The notes under the pieces: generated by a model | Databases searched by the model: none | The model's input: the letters and a program-made list of their open reading frames with translations, nothing else | Told to the model about the DNA's origin: nothing | Assembly (NCBI GenBank): GCA_964490975.1 | Contig: CAZBEQ010000002.1 | Location: 62,001-126,000 of the forward strand | Length of the DNA stretch: 64,000 bases | From: DTU013 sp964490975 | Lineage (GTDB): Bacteria > Bacillota > Clostridia > Acetivibrionales > DTU013 | Reading direction: 5' to 3' | Translations under genes and position numbers: made by a program | In this document: piece after piece, positions 53,507-62,553 of the stretch | Layout of the letters: every line of letters begins with the position of its first letter | Position numbering within the stretch: the first letter of the stretch is position 1

Positions 53507-56500
53507 TTATACGTTGGCAAGCCTCTTGTAGGTTTCCAAGCGCTCTTTTGCATTCTTTTCAGCTTCTGCAAACAGCACTTCCGCCTTATCAGGGAACGTC
53601 CTTGTCAGAGATGAATACCTGACTTCACTCATTATGAAGTCTTTGTATGAACCAGTCGGTTCCTTGGAATCAAGCACGAACGGATTCTTGCCCTCTTCCT
53701 TGAGCATCGGGTTATACCTGTAAAGGTGCCAGTAGCCTGCTTCTACCGCGTTCTTCTCTTCGGTCTGGGAACTACCCATACCGAGCTTCAGTCCATGGTT
53801 GATACATGGAGCGTATGCGATTATCAGTGAAGGTCCTTTATATTTCTCAGCTTCGAGCATTGCCTTGATAAGCTGATTCTGATTTGCTCCCATTGCTACC
53901 TGTGCTACATATACATAGCCGTAAGACATTGCTATCATACCAAGGTCCTTCTTCTTTGTCTTCTTACCAGATGCAGCAAACTGAGCTACAGCACCTGTAG
54001 GAGTTGACTTGGATGACTGTCCGCCGGTATTTGAGTACACTTCTGTATCAAACACGAGCACGTTGATGTCTTCGTTGGAAGCCAGAACATGATCCAGACC
54101 ACCGAAGCCTATATCGTATGCCCAACCATCTCCACCAAGGATCCACTGTGATTTCTTTATAAGGAATTCACTGTTTTCAAGTATATCATCGACAATCACC
54201 TTAGTATCGCCGTCTGCCTTGGCAGCAAAGCCTGCCAGCGCGGATTTCAGGTCAGCAGATGCCTTCTTTGAAGCATCACCGTCATCCATGCTTTCAAGCC
54301 AGCTGGTTGCAGCAGCCTTTACATCCTCAGGAAGAGTCTTCTCGAGGAGCGCTCTGCAGTTATCAGCGATCTTACATCTGATTTGTTTTACAGCCAGGTA
54401 CATACCATATCCGAACTCTGCATTATCTTCAAACAGTGAGTTTGCCCATGCCGGTCCGCAGCCCTTTTTGTTTGTGCAATAGGGCATTGACGGAGCACTT
54501 CCGCCCCATATGGAGGAACAGCCGGTAGCATTTGCTATCATCATTCTATCTCCGAACAGCTGAGTCATAAGCTTTGCATAAGGAGTCTCGCCACAGCCTG
54601 CACATGCGCCCGAGAACTCAAGCATAGGCTCCTGGAACTGGCTGCCCTTGACAGTTGTTGCTCCGATAGGATTCTTCGGCTCCACTGTCATAGCATATTC
54701 CCAGTTCTTCTCCTGGTTGTACTGAGTCTCGATCGGCTTCATGATCAATGCCTTATCCTTTGCAGGGCAGACATTTACACAGCTTCCACAGCCCGCACAG
54801 TCAAGTGCAGATACCTGTATCCTGAAGGTTAAGCCCTCAAAGCCCTTACCGATAGCTTTCTTTGACTCGAAACCTTCGGGAGCGTTCTTAACTTCACTTT
54901 CGTTGAGGAGGAACGGCCTGATAGCTGCATGTGGGCAAACATATGCGCACTGGTTACACTGTATGCAGTTGTCCATCTGCCATTCAGGAACATCAACAGC
55001 TATGCCTCTCTTTTCATATTTGGCGGTACCACTGGGGAATGTACCGTCTTCTCTACCTTTAAATGCACTGACAGGAAGCTTGTCACCCATCTGTCTGTTT
55101 ATAGGATCAAGTATCTTGCTGATGAATTCGGGTACATCCTTAGAAGCTGCTGCTTCATCTATCGCATTTCCCCAATCTGCAGGTATTTCTATCTTCTGCA
55201 GAGCATCTATTCCCTTATCTACTGCAAGGTAGTTCATGTTGACGATCTTTTCGCCTTTTTTGCCATAAGTCTTCAGTATAGCAGCCTTCATGTACTTGAC
55301 TGCATCATCCTGAGGTATGATATTAGCCAGCTTAAAGAACGCAGACTGCATTATCATGTTGATCCTGTTGCCAAGTCCGATCTCCTTGCCTATTGCCACA
55401 CCGTCTATTATATAAAGCTTGATATTACGCTTTGCAATAATACGCTTCACATCAGCAGGCAGCTTCTCGTTGAGTTCTTCGGCAGTCCATCCGCAGTTGA
55501 TCAGGAAGGTACCATTGTTCTTCAGGTCGCTTACCATGTCATATTTGCCTATATAGGACGGATTATGGCAAGCCACGAAATCTGCCTTGTTTATAAGGTA
55601 AGTCGAATGGATCGGCTTCTTTCCGAATCTCAGGTGAGAAATCGTTACGCCGCCCGACTTCTTGGAATCATATGCAAAATATGCCTGAGCATACATATCT
55701 GTATGGTCACCGATGATCTTTATTGAGTTCTTGTTTGCTCCGACTGTACCATCGGAACCAAGACCCCAGAACTTGCAGCTTATAGTTCCTTCCGGAGCTG
55801 TTTCAAGTTCCTCGCCAACAGGAAGTGAAAGCTTTGTAACATCATCCACTATACCTATTGTAAAATGGTTCTTAGGATTTTCAGCCTTTAGGTTCTCATA
55901 TACTGCTGCGATCTGTGCAGGAGTCGTATCTTTTGAACCAAGTCCATAACGGCCAGCAACGATAGTGCGCAGTTTTCCGCTTTCAAGAAGAGCGGTGCAT
56001 ACATCCTGGTATAAAGGCTCTCCGAGTGCTCCCGGCTCCTTTGTCCTATCGAGGACAGCTATCTTCTTTGCTGATTCCGGTATTGCCTTGAGCAGATGTT
56101 CAATTGAGAAAGGCCTGTAAAGATGTACTTTTACGACACCGACCTTTTCTCCGGCAGCCATCAGGTAATCGATAGTCTCGTCAATTGTCTCGCATACAGA
56201 GCCCATTGCAATTATTATCCTGTCCGCATCCGGTGCGCCATAATAATTGAAGAGTCCATAATTCCTGCCGGTGAGTTCACTTATTTTGTTCATATATCCT
56301 TCAACAATAGCTGGCAGGGCATCATAATAACCATTTGACGACTCACGTGCCTGGAAGAATATGTCAGGGTTCTGAGCCGTACCTCTAATTACCGGATGTT
56401 CCGGGTTCAGAGCGTTTTTCCTGAATTTCTTAACTGCATCATAGTCAACCAGCTTTGCCAGATCATCATATTCAAGCACTTCTATCTTCTGCAGCTCATG

Positions 56501-57031
56501 AGATGTCCTGAAGCCATCAAAGAAATTGATAAAGGGAACTTTGCCCTTTATTGCAGTCAAGTGAGCAACAGCTGTAAGATCCATAACTTCCTGTACACTG
56601 CCTTCAGCAAGTAATGCTGCACCGGTTTGGCGGCATGCCATAACGTCTGAATGATCGCCGAATATAGACAAAGCGTGGCTGGCAAGTGCCCTGGCGCTCA
56701 CGTGGAATACGCCGGGAAGCAGCTCTCCTGCTATCTTGTAGAGATTCGGTATCATAAGCAGTAAACCCTGAGATGCTGTAAATGTGGTTGTCAGCGCACC
56801 CGCTGAAAGAGATCCGTGTACAGTTCCTGCTGCGCCTGCCTCCGACTGCATTTCTACGACCCTTACTTCCTGGCCGAATATGTTCTTCCTGCCGTTAGCA
56901 GACCATTCATCTACATGCTCTGCCATAACGGATGACGGAGTGATCGGATAAATACCTGCTACATCGGTAAACGCATATGCGATATGCGCAGCAGCAGAAT
57001 TTCCGTCCATTGTTTTCATGTTCTTTCCCAT
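53507..57031 (-). CDS. nifJ: Pyruvate:ferredoxin (flavodoxin) oxidoreductase
   Basis: Oxidises pyruvate to acetyl-CoA and CO2 with reduction of ferredoxin, the central step of clostridial fermentation. The 1174 residues contain all PFOR domains in one chain: domain I with YPITPSSVMAEH, domain II, the gamma domain, two 4Fe-4S motifs (CIQCNQCAYVCPHAA and CAGCGSCVNVCP), and the TPP domain with GDGWAYDIGFGGLDH and TEVYSNTGGQSSKSTPTG. The proximal cluster ligand is in CAGCGETPY. Strong codon bias suggests high expression. A palindromic operator candidate lies 133-149 bp upstream of the start. Confidence 0.97.
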   Translation of the reverse strand: MGKNMKTMDGNSAAAHIAYAFTDVAGIYPITPSSVMAEHVDEWSANGRKNIFGQEVRVVEMQSEAGAAGTVHGSLSAGALTTTFTASQGLLLMIPNLYKIAGELLPGVFHVSARALASHALSIFGDHSDVMACRQTGAALLAEGSVQEVMDLTAVAHLTAIKGKVPFINFFDGFRTSHELQKIEVLEYDDLAKLVDYDAVKKFRKNALNPEHPVIRGTAQNPDIFFQARESSNGYYDALPAIVEGYMNKISELTGRNYGLFNYYGAPDADRIIIAMGSVCETIDETIDYLMAAGEKVGVVKVHLYRPFSIEHLLKAIPESAKKIAVLDRTKEPGALGEPLYQDVCTALLESGKLRTIVAGRYGLGSKDTTPAQIAAVYENLKAENPKNHFTIGIVDDVTKLSLPVGEELETAPEGTISCKFWGLGSDGTVGANKNSIKIIGDHTDMYAQAYFAYDSKKSGGVTISHLRFGKKPIHSTYLINKADFVACHNPSYIGKYDMVSDLKNNGTFLINCGWTAEELNEKLPADVKRIIAKRNIKLYIIDGVAIGKEIGLGNRINMIMQSAFFKLANIIPQDDAVKYMKAAILKTYGKKGEKIVNMNYLAVDKGIDALQKIEIPADWGNAIDEAAASKDVPEFISKILDPINRQMGDKLPVSAFKGREDGTFPSGTAKYEKRGIAVDVPEWQMDNCIQCNQCAYVCPHAAIRPFLLNESEVKNAPEGFESKKAIGKGFEGLTFRIQVSALDCAGCGSCVNVCPAKDKALIMKPIETQYNQEKNWEYAMTVEPKNPIGATTVKGSQFQEPMLEFSGACAGCGETPYAKLMTQLFGDRMMIANATGCSSIWGGSAPSMPYCTNKKGCGPAWANSLFEDNAEFGYGMYLAVKQIRCKIADNCRALLEKTLPEDVKAAATSWLESMDDGDASKKASADLKSALAGFAAKADGDTKVIVDDILENSEFLIKKSQWILGGDGWAYDIGFGGLDHVLASNEDINVLVFDTEVYSNTGGQSSKSTPTGAVAQFAASGKKTKKKDLGMIAMSYGYVYVAQVAMGANQNQLIKAMLEAEKYKGPSLIIAYAPCINHGLKLGMGSSQTEEKNAVEAGYWHLYRYNPMLKEEGKNPFVLDSKEPTGSYKDFIMSEVRYSSLTRTFPDKAEVLFAEAEKNAKERLETYKRLANV

Positions 57032-57811
57032 TTCTAATCTCCCCTTTATATTTCCCCATTGAGTTCTCCGTCTACTGCAGATTTCTTATACATAATAGAT
57101 ATTCTATAAAAAATACAGTTTAAGATAACCAGGGGGGTTTATCAATACTACTTTCAAGTTAAATTGTATACTGTATACAATATAACTCATAGACCTGATA
57201 TTATTTTAACATTGTTATCTCATTTTGTGAAGTATTTCATTATATAACAGCATAAAATTAAAGGTAAATTGATAGAGTCATTGAAACCTTATAGCGAATC
57301 ATTAATTTTTAATTGCGTCAATTGGCCAAAATTTTAAGTAAAGGCCATTTTATTCATGATATTAGTGATATTTCTCCATGAAAATATTCATAATAAAGGG
57401 CATTTAATAATTATGTTTACCCTGACAGCCTTATAGTGGCCTCTACTCAAAATTCTGGCCATAAATCTAAGGTTGCCCTGGTACTTGTTCTAATGTTAGA
57501 AATCCAGATAACACCCCGAGATATATAACCGGAGTCCAGATGAAGATATGGGAATGACTGAATAGAACATTCATGGACTGCAAGTGCTACAGATAAGACC
57601 AAACCACAATGCTCGAATGAGGCGTCAGGAACCACAGCCGGCAGTATGGATGCTGCCGGCACTGCGTCCAGAGCTATGGACAGCGAGTGGCCTACACCCT
57701 CATTGGAGCAAGTGTTTTGCTCCTGAACTGTTCACGAAGCAGTCCGAAGGATACTCGGCCATCCTTGTCTCCAGAGATTTTCTCATGTCTTGTTTATGTT
57801 AATGAATTTAA
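57032..57811. other. 780 bp between bofA and nifJ: nifJ leader and unexplained DNA
   Basis: The left 150 bp belong to nifJ control. The rest has no convincing gene. At 57560-57790 GC content rises, with hairpins AGCCGGCAG...CTGCCGGC (57640-57662) and GGAGCAAGTGTTTTGCTCC (57703-57721). Minus-strand frame 57447-57662 and plus-strand frame 57584-57802 lack ribosome sites and family patterns. Possibly a decayed gene or an unrecognised RNA. Confidence 0.4.
57164..57180. promoter_or_regulatory. 17-bp dyad upstream of nifJ
   Basis: TTGTATAC T GTATACAA: 8-bp arms around one central base. TGTATAC-type dyads are favoured by FadR-subfamily GntR regulators. It does not fit the Rex consensus TTGTTAANNNNTTAACAA. 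Confidence 0.6.
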
Positions 57812-58087
57812 CTAAGCAATTCTGAATAGCAGCTTGATAATAACAAGGAGCAGAAAACCTGGTATGCCCAGTGTCCCGACAATAAATGCTGTATATATGT
57901 TTAATGCCATATGAAAACCAATAAAGCCTCCTACCCAGTTAACAAGCAGTATGGCTACCGCCCCGAGCAATGAATTGAGCACAAGCTTCAGAACAACCTT
58001 GAGCGGAGCAAGGAGCAGCCTGCCAAAGATAATAAGCAATACTATACCTACCGCATAAGCCAGAACTACTCCTAAATCTACAGCCAT
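57812..58087 (-). CDS. bofA: Pro-sigma-K processing inhibitor BofA family protein
   Basis: A 91-residue membrane protein of BofA length, from ATG 58087. It has two to three hydrophobic helices (8-30, 34-58 and 65-90). The conserved LVLNSLLGAVAILLVNWVGG core contains the asparagine tied to SpoIVFB inhibition, and GIPGFLLLVIIKLL is the family C-terminus. BofA holds back pro-sigma-K cleavage in Bacillus; clostridial homologues often exist without the full SpoIVFAB set. Order yaaL-bofA matches Bacillus. Confidence 0.92.
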   Translation of the reverse strand: MAVDLGVVLAYAVGIVLLIIFGRLLLAPLKVVLKLVLNSLLGAVAILLVNWVGGFIGFHMALNIYTAFIVGTLGIPGFLLLVIIKLLFRIA

Positions 58088-58214
58088 AGCATCACACCAC
58101 ATCAGGCAGATCCGTAAACCATAATGCCCTTACCTTTAAGCATTTCAACGAGACGATATCATACTCCGCTCGTTCTATTTATACTTACGCTGTATGATAA
58201 ATATGACATCATTT

Positions 58215-58511
58215 TCAAAGGTTCTGCGTAAGACCTCTTTCTTTAACAAGCTTTAAAAAGTAAGTATATCTTGATTCACAGGCCTTGAGCCTATAGATAT
58301 GATAGTCCAGGAGCAGGTCATCATCAGCGTAATTAAAATCGATACCGGCTTCCACCCACTCGTCCTTTGCTGCAAGAGCCGCCTCGATTATCTGCTGCTC
58401 TTCAGCTGTAAGTCTGTTATGTGGCTTTGCCCTGGCAATAAAAGAACTTCTTGCTTTTTTCTTTGCACTGGAGTTTATATTTGCAGGTTCATATTTCAGT
58501 TCAGTATCCAT
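58215..58511 (-). CDS. YaaL-like DUF2508 protein
   Basis: 98 residues from ATG 58511 (GAGGG at eight bases). Soluble, helical. A basic N-terminal third (KKKARSSFIARAKPHNR) and a C-terminal region (EWVEAGIDFNYADDDLLLDYHIYRLKACESRYTYFL, residues about 52-87) carry the DUF2508 pattern with acidic ADDDLLLDYHIY. Family function unknown; it lies beside recR and bofA in Bacillus and beside bofA here (128 bp apart). Confidence 0.85.
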   Translation of the reverse strand: MDTELKYEPANINSSAKKKARSSFIARAKPHNRLTAEEQQIIEAALAAKDEWVEAGIDFNYADDDLLLDYHIYRLKACESRYTYFLKLVKERGLTQNL

Positions 58512-58585
58512 AGTTTGCACCCTCTTACAGTATATTCCTTTTATACTATAATTATAGGCACAAATGCTTGCTTCTAATACTTCGG

Positions 58586-58750
58586 TTCAAATAAAATTTT
58601 CGAATAGGCGATAATTTGCTTTGCAAATTACTCTAAGCAGACATTTTTTTACTTGAGCAGTTTCAACAAAAGCTGCTCGACCATACATCCGAGGCTGGTC
58701 GCAAACTTTGTTTGCTGTTGACTGCATGACTATACATCCGAGGCTGGGGA
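58586..58750. repeat. Hairpin-rich repeat with duplicated ATACATCCGAGGCTGG
   Basis: Four small hairpins in a row: AATTTGCtttGCAAATT, GAGCAG...CTGCTC, GCAAACtttGTTTGC and a GTTGAC/GTCAA-type arm. The 16-mer ATACATCCGAGGCTGG occurs at 58682-58697 and 58732-58747. It lies just downstream of the NUDIX gene on its template side and looks like a dispersed structured repeat rather than a gene. Confidence 0.55.
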
Positions 58751-58764
58751 CATCTGCCGCTTCG

Positions 58765-59355
58765 TTATATCCGCCCATTCTTCAAATATCTATGAACTGC
58801 GCCGGAGGTTATGTTTCTGAATTTTCCCCAATCCTGCCATTTTCCCTTGATAGAGTTCAGTGCATTTACGGTATTTTCAAGACCTCCCAGGTCAACCTCA
58901 TTAATGCCGCTGATTTCATCATCGCTTGCGTCCTCTAAAAGCCTTCCACCGATTTCATCAAGTATGAAAATATAAGAATAAAACATTACAAATTCATCAT
59001 TGCACTCAAACCTTATCCGCAATACACCTGCAAAGGATCTTATTTTCACCACCAGACCAAGCTCTTCCGCCACTTCTCTGAATACTGCATCGAGTATATC
59101 TTCATCATGGCCGATACCGCCTGTCGGTATCCTGTAAATGTTTTCGGGGTAATCACTGCACGTAATTGTTATGATCTTACCGTCTGGCCTGATAACGCAA
59201 AAAACAACCTCTCCCCTTCTGTCTCTCTGCACCACGTTTCTGATCTTATTAAAGTAGCCTGGGGATGCATACCGCACTGTCAGATCCTTAATAACCCTGT
59301 CAGCGCCAAGGTTTTTGCATATATTATTAAACTCTGCCTCATTAAATACATTCAT
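58765..59355 (-). CDS. NUDIX hydrolase
   Basis: About 196 residues from ATG 59355, where AAAGGATC stands eight bases upstream; an in-frame ATG at 59409 would add 18 residues but has no ribosome site. The NUDIX box GGIGHDEDILDAVFREVAEELGL (residues about 94-116) is intact, so Mg-dependent cleavage of a nucleoside-diphosphate-linked substrate is expected. The substrate is not predictable. The C-terminal part is acidic (LLEDASDDEISGINEVDL). Stand-alone gene. Confidence 0.9.
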   Translation of the reverse strand: MNVFNEAEFNNICKNLGADRVIKDLTVRYASPGYFNKIRNVVQRDRRGEVVFCVIRPDGKIITITCSDYPENIYRIPTGGIGHDEDILDAVFREVAEELGLVVKIRSFAGVLRIRFECNDEFVMFYSYIFILDEIGGRLLEDASDDEISGINEVDLGGLENTVNALNSIKGKWQDWGKFRNITSGAVHRYLKNGRI

Positions 59356-59590
59356 AGGATCTGATCCTTTCAAGTAGTTGAAAAACGCAGTACAAGTATC
59401 TCTCTTCATTAATATTAATACATTTCAGACTCTATTTCTACTATTGTATTGAGAATTAGAAATGAAGTAATTAAAATTTAATATTATTTCTAGTTTTTAT
59501 ATTGTCTTTTAAGAGAACAATTGCGATAATAATACAGTCTATATGCTGTATAGACGTAAGTAAAATTAATTGATACCGGGGTGTAATTCA

Positions 59591-61450
59591 ATGGAGCCTG
59601 AGGTACAGCCAAGTCTTCCTAAACGCAGTAAAAAAAATGTAATAATTATTGTATTGCTTGCATTCATTACTACAATGCTATTATCAGCCTCAGTTCTGTC
59701 CTATTTTGTGCTGCAAAGCACCGGCACCTACAAGGGCGTCCATATAGGCAAGCTTGATGTTTCAGGTATGGGCAGACAAGACATGCTTCAATATCTGGAG
59801 TCGCAATATACCGCCCCTTCAGCGCAACTTAAAATCACTCTTAAAACCCCTTCGACCGAACTACAGGCAACCTATCCGGAGCTGGGAGTGGATTATGATA
59901 TCGAAGCCGCCGCTGAAGCTGCGTATTCGGTCGGACGTACAGGCAATGTTTTCATGAGGCTATATGATATTTTGCGAGCAGGCATCAGCGGCACTGAGAT
60001 CAATATGCCACAGATATGCGAGGATGGCAAAGTTGATAATTTTGTAAATGAATTCTGTACAAAGGCCTTCAAAGAGGTCAAGGAGGGTGCTCTCCTAATT
60101 ACTGATGAACGCGTTATGATCAGATCCGGCAAGCATGGAGAAAGTGTTGATAAGAAAGCTGTCAGAGCACTGGTGACAGATATGATAACAAGCAACAAGG
60201 CCGGGGTGATAGAGCCTGAAGTTATTATGACATACCCGGCAGTCTTCGACACAGATGATATATACGCCCAGCTGATCTGTGAGCCGGTGGATGCTTCTTT
60301 TGCGATAGAGAACGGATCTGTGAAGGTTGTGCCTCACATGACCGGCAAAAGAATAGAAAAAAGTGAGCTTGAGGATATAATAGAAGAACTGAACAAAACA
60401 GAAGATACCGGCAGACAACTACCGGTAATATTGACAAATCCGGAGATCACAACCGAAATTGCTACATCGATGCTATTCAGAGACGAACTCGCTAATGTCA
60501 GTACAAAATACAAAACGACTACTCAGAATGAGAAAAACAGAGAGCACAATATAGGTCTGGCCGTAAGTAAATTTAACGGTACCATACTTCTTCCGGGAGA
60601 AGAGTTTTCATTTAACAAGATAGTCGGTTCGCGTAATGAAACAACCGGCTACAAGGAAGCCCATGTATATATCAACGGCAGAGTCGAGGATGGCATCGGT
60701 GGCGGCATCTGTCAGTCAGTAAGCACACTTTACACTGCGGTTCTTAAGGCTGATCTGAATGTAACGGAAAGAAAGAGCCATTCCTTTATAGTCACATATG
60801 TACCCTTGGGCCAGGATGCCACAGCATACTACGGCGGTACAGATTTCCGTTTTGTCAACTCTACGCAGTGGCCAATGAAGATAGAAGCATGGCTTTTTAA
60901 AAACAGAGTTCATGTTGTATTCAAAGGCACTAATACAACTCCTGATAAAAAAGTCTTTATCAGCAGCAAGGTGATGAGCCAGACTCCGCACGAAACTAAG
61001 TATGTAGATGATCCTACGCTGCCTGTCGGAACTACAAAGAAAGAGCAATACGGTACAGACGGCTTTATAGTAGATACGTATAAAACAATAAAGTCAGGCA
61101 ATGTAGTTGTTTCACAGACAAAACTCCATACCAGCCGTTATAAACCCTGTACAGAAGAAATCCATGTTGGGATACTTAAGCCTGATGGCACGACTACACC
61201 GGGACTTGCGGAAGAAATGAGAAAGAAAAATACCCCGGCTGTTCCCGGGACACCTAAAACACAAGAAAAACCGACAACGCCCGCAGCACCGGTTACCCCG
61301 GCTGTTCCAGGTGATGCTGAGGCACAGCCTCAGCCAACCATACCGTCAACACCTGAGGGTGAAGAAACGCCGGAAACACCAGTAGTACCGGAAACACCTG
61401 AAACACCGGTTACACCTCCAGGCGCAGATTCACCCCCTACAGCACAATGA
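59591..61450 (+). CDS. VanW-family wall protein with G5-like domain and Pro-rich tail
   Basis: 619 residues from ATG 59591 (GGGGTG site; the in-frame TTG at 59570 has none). A basic N-terminus and one membrane helix (about 17-40) are followed by a peptidoglycan-binding-type repeat region (about 60-300). The VanW domain (about 330-445) includes FNKIVGSRNETTGYKEA and GGGICQSVSTLY. A G5-like segment (about 450-545) precedes a 70-residue Pro/Thr/Glu tail (PxTP repeats). VanW proteins accompany vancomycin-resistance clusters, but most clostridial ones are wall-associated proteins of unknown role. No van genes are nearby. Confidence 0.88.
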   Translation: MEPEVQPSLPKRSKKNVIIIVLLAFITTMLLSASVLSYFVLQSTGTYKGVHIGKLDVSGMGRQDMLQYLESQYTAPSAQLKITLKTPSTELQATYPELGVDYDIEAAAEAAYSVGRTGNVFMRLYDILRAGISGTEINMPQICEDGKVDNFVNEFCTKAFKEVKEGALLITDERVMIRSGKHGESVDKKAVRALVTDMITSNKAGVIEPEVIMTYPAVFDTDDIYAQLICEPVDASFAIENGSVKVVPHMTGKRIEKSELEDIIEELNKTEDTGRQLPVILTNPEITTEIATSMLFRDELANVSTKYKTTTQNEKNREHNIGLAVSKFNGTILLPGEEFSFNKIVGSRNETTGYKEAHVYINGRVEDGIGGGICQSVSTLYTAVLKADLNVTERKSHSFIVTYVPLGQDATAYYGGTDFRFVNSTQWPMKIEAWLFKNRVHVVFKGTNTTPDKKVFISSKVMSQTPHETKYVDDPTLPVGTTKKEQYGTDGFIVDTYKTIKSGNVVVSQTKLHTSRYKPCTEEIHVGILKPDGTTTPGLAEEMRKKNTPAVPGTPKTQEKPTTPAAPVTPAVPGDAEAQPQPTIPSTPEGEETPETPVVPETPETPVTPPGADSPPTAQ

Positions 61451-61595
61451 ATGAAAACAAAGTTTGTCGAATATTGCTTTGGACATATGAAATCATCATA
61501 TGTCCTTTAATTTTTTACATTGTAATTTCCTGCTCATACTATAAAATAGATTCTGCAAAGTGTCTATTTTACTAGTGTCAGGTGGTGTCACGCAT
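61451..61595. other. Spacer between the VanW gene and the truncated fragment
   Basis: A short AT-rich stretch. GGACATATGAAATCATCATATGTCC is an 11-bp-arm hairpin at about 61480-61504 and probably terminates the VanW transcript, being followed by TTTAATTTTTT. Confidence 0.5.
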
Positions 61596-61792
61596 ATGAG
61601 TAGGTTCATTCTATCAGCTTTTGGAGATGAAATTTCTCCAAATCTAAATACCCAGATGGATGTGTTGGAGCAAAACGGCATAAGGTACATCGAGATGCGT
61701 GGAGTCAATGGTAGAAATATCATACAAGGTAGATATACCCTTTGATGAAGATCTATATTATAAAAAACTGATGGAAAAGGTAAAATCATAGG
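61596..61792 (+). pseudogene. Truncated sugar-phosphate isomerase/epimerase (TIM-barrel) remnant
   Basis: The first 42 codons (SRFILSAFGDEISPNLNTQM, then DVLEQNGIRYIEMRGVNGRNI) match the N-terminus of AP-endonuclease-2-type sugar isomerases (family length 270-300). A RBS-like AGGTGG precedes. The frame stops at 61745. An overlapping frame continues to 61792 (DEDLYYKKLMEKVKS), perhaps a C-terminal scrap after an internal deletion. The second stop lies inside the large inverted repeat. Confidence 0.6.
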
Positions 61793-61861
61793 GGACGGGG
61801 GTTTTTGATTATCAATTAGCAATTCAATTGATAATCAAAAACCCCCGTCCCCTATGATTTT
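61782..61861. repeat. Perfect 36-bp inverted repeat, 8-nt loop (REP/MITE-like)
   Basis: 61782-61817 is exactly complementary to 61826-61861, with loop AGCAATTC. Each arm contains TAGGGGACGGGGGTTTTTGA. The right arm ends at the stop codon of the minus-strand stress-protein gene. Perfect arms suggest recent arrival or functional selection; it could also terminate transcription from both sides. Confidence 0.8.
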
Positions 61862-62507
61862 AATATACATCTACATTTCTGGCACCGCTGTTTCTTAATA
61901 TTGCAGTTATTCGGTCTACTTTATCATCATCAGTCTTCATGCTGAACAAAACCTTTCCCTGCTTTATTCCGCTTTCATAGCGCTTGCTTTCCTTTTCGGG
62001 AATACCCAGATCTATAAGTCCTCCGACTATACCTCCGGTCACGGCTCCGGATAACAGACCGGTTATAGGTCCAGCGGCAGCAATGATCCCCAGGCCCGGT
62101 ATAACCATGCTGCCTGCACCTATAAGCAAGCCTGCTATGCCACCCAATAGGCCTCCCGATATGACACCGTCAGAAATATTGTCATTTACCCCTGTACGTC
62201 TGCTCATATCAGCATTTGAATCTGAATTAGTGACTATGGAGGCATTCGGCCCTGTCCGTACACCGGTTACATTTCCCCCTACCCTGTCTCCCATTACTGC
62301 CGTTGCATTGTTGACGTCATCATCATCATATCTGCCTCCATACCCTACGCTACCTTTTGATGAGCCTGCATCGTAAGGATCACCGGTTTCTCCTTTTTTA
62401 GCGACGATCGATATATCGCTTGTGCGCAAGCCCTGGTCCTTGATCTGGCGAGCCGCAACCTCGGCGTGGTCCTGTGTATCAAAAAGTCCTACTACTGTTT
62501 TTGACAT
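61860..62507 (-). CDS. General-stress (YflT/GS17M-like) glycine-zipper protein
   Basis: A 215-residue protein, start with AAGGAGGATGAAAA. Residues 1-40 (VVGLFDTQDHAEVAARQIKDQG) form the YflT/GS17M-type N-terminal domain. A disordered Asp/Ser/Gly/Asn-rich region (45-110) leads to a glycine-zipper hydrophobic stretch (about 118-165, GGLLGGIAGLLIGAG and TGLLSGAVTGGIVGGLIDLG). A C-terminal domain (GVLFSMKTDDDKVDRITAILRNSGARNVDVY-type end) completes it. Related proteins respond to general stress; the zipper may insert in or associate with membranes. Function otherwise unknown. Confidence 0.82.
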   Translation of the reverse strand: MSKTVVGLFDTQDHAEVAARQIKDQGLRTSDISIVAKKGETGDPYDAGSSKGSVGYGGRYDDDDVNNATAVMGDRVGGNVTGVRTGPNASIVTNSDSNADMSRRTGVNDNISDGVISGGLLGGIAGLLIGAGSMVIPGLGIIAAAGPITGLLSGAVTGGIVGGLIDLGIPEKESKRYESGIKQGKVLFSMKTDDDKVDRITAILRNSGARNVDVY

Positions 62508-62553
62508 TTTTCATCCTCCTTTTTCTCTTGAATTAATAAAAGCATCATAGTTA

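Noticed and set aside
57164..57180. Rex operator upstream of nifJ
   Set aside because: The dyad lacks the TTGTTAA...TTAACAA core.
57447..57662. 71-codon minus-strand frame in the nifJ-bofA gap
   Set aside because: No ribosome site and no recognisable domain; overlaps a strong hairpin.
58587..58778. 63-codon frame over the hairpin repeat
   Set aside because: The sequence is explained by repeated hairpins; its residues mirror the duplicated 16-mer rather than a protein.
59570..61450. Vancomycin-resistance cluster
   Set aside because: VanW-domain proteins are common wall proteins; no vanHAX or VanRS genes are present.
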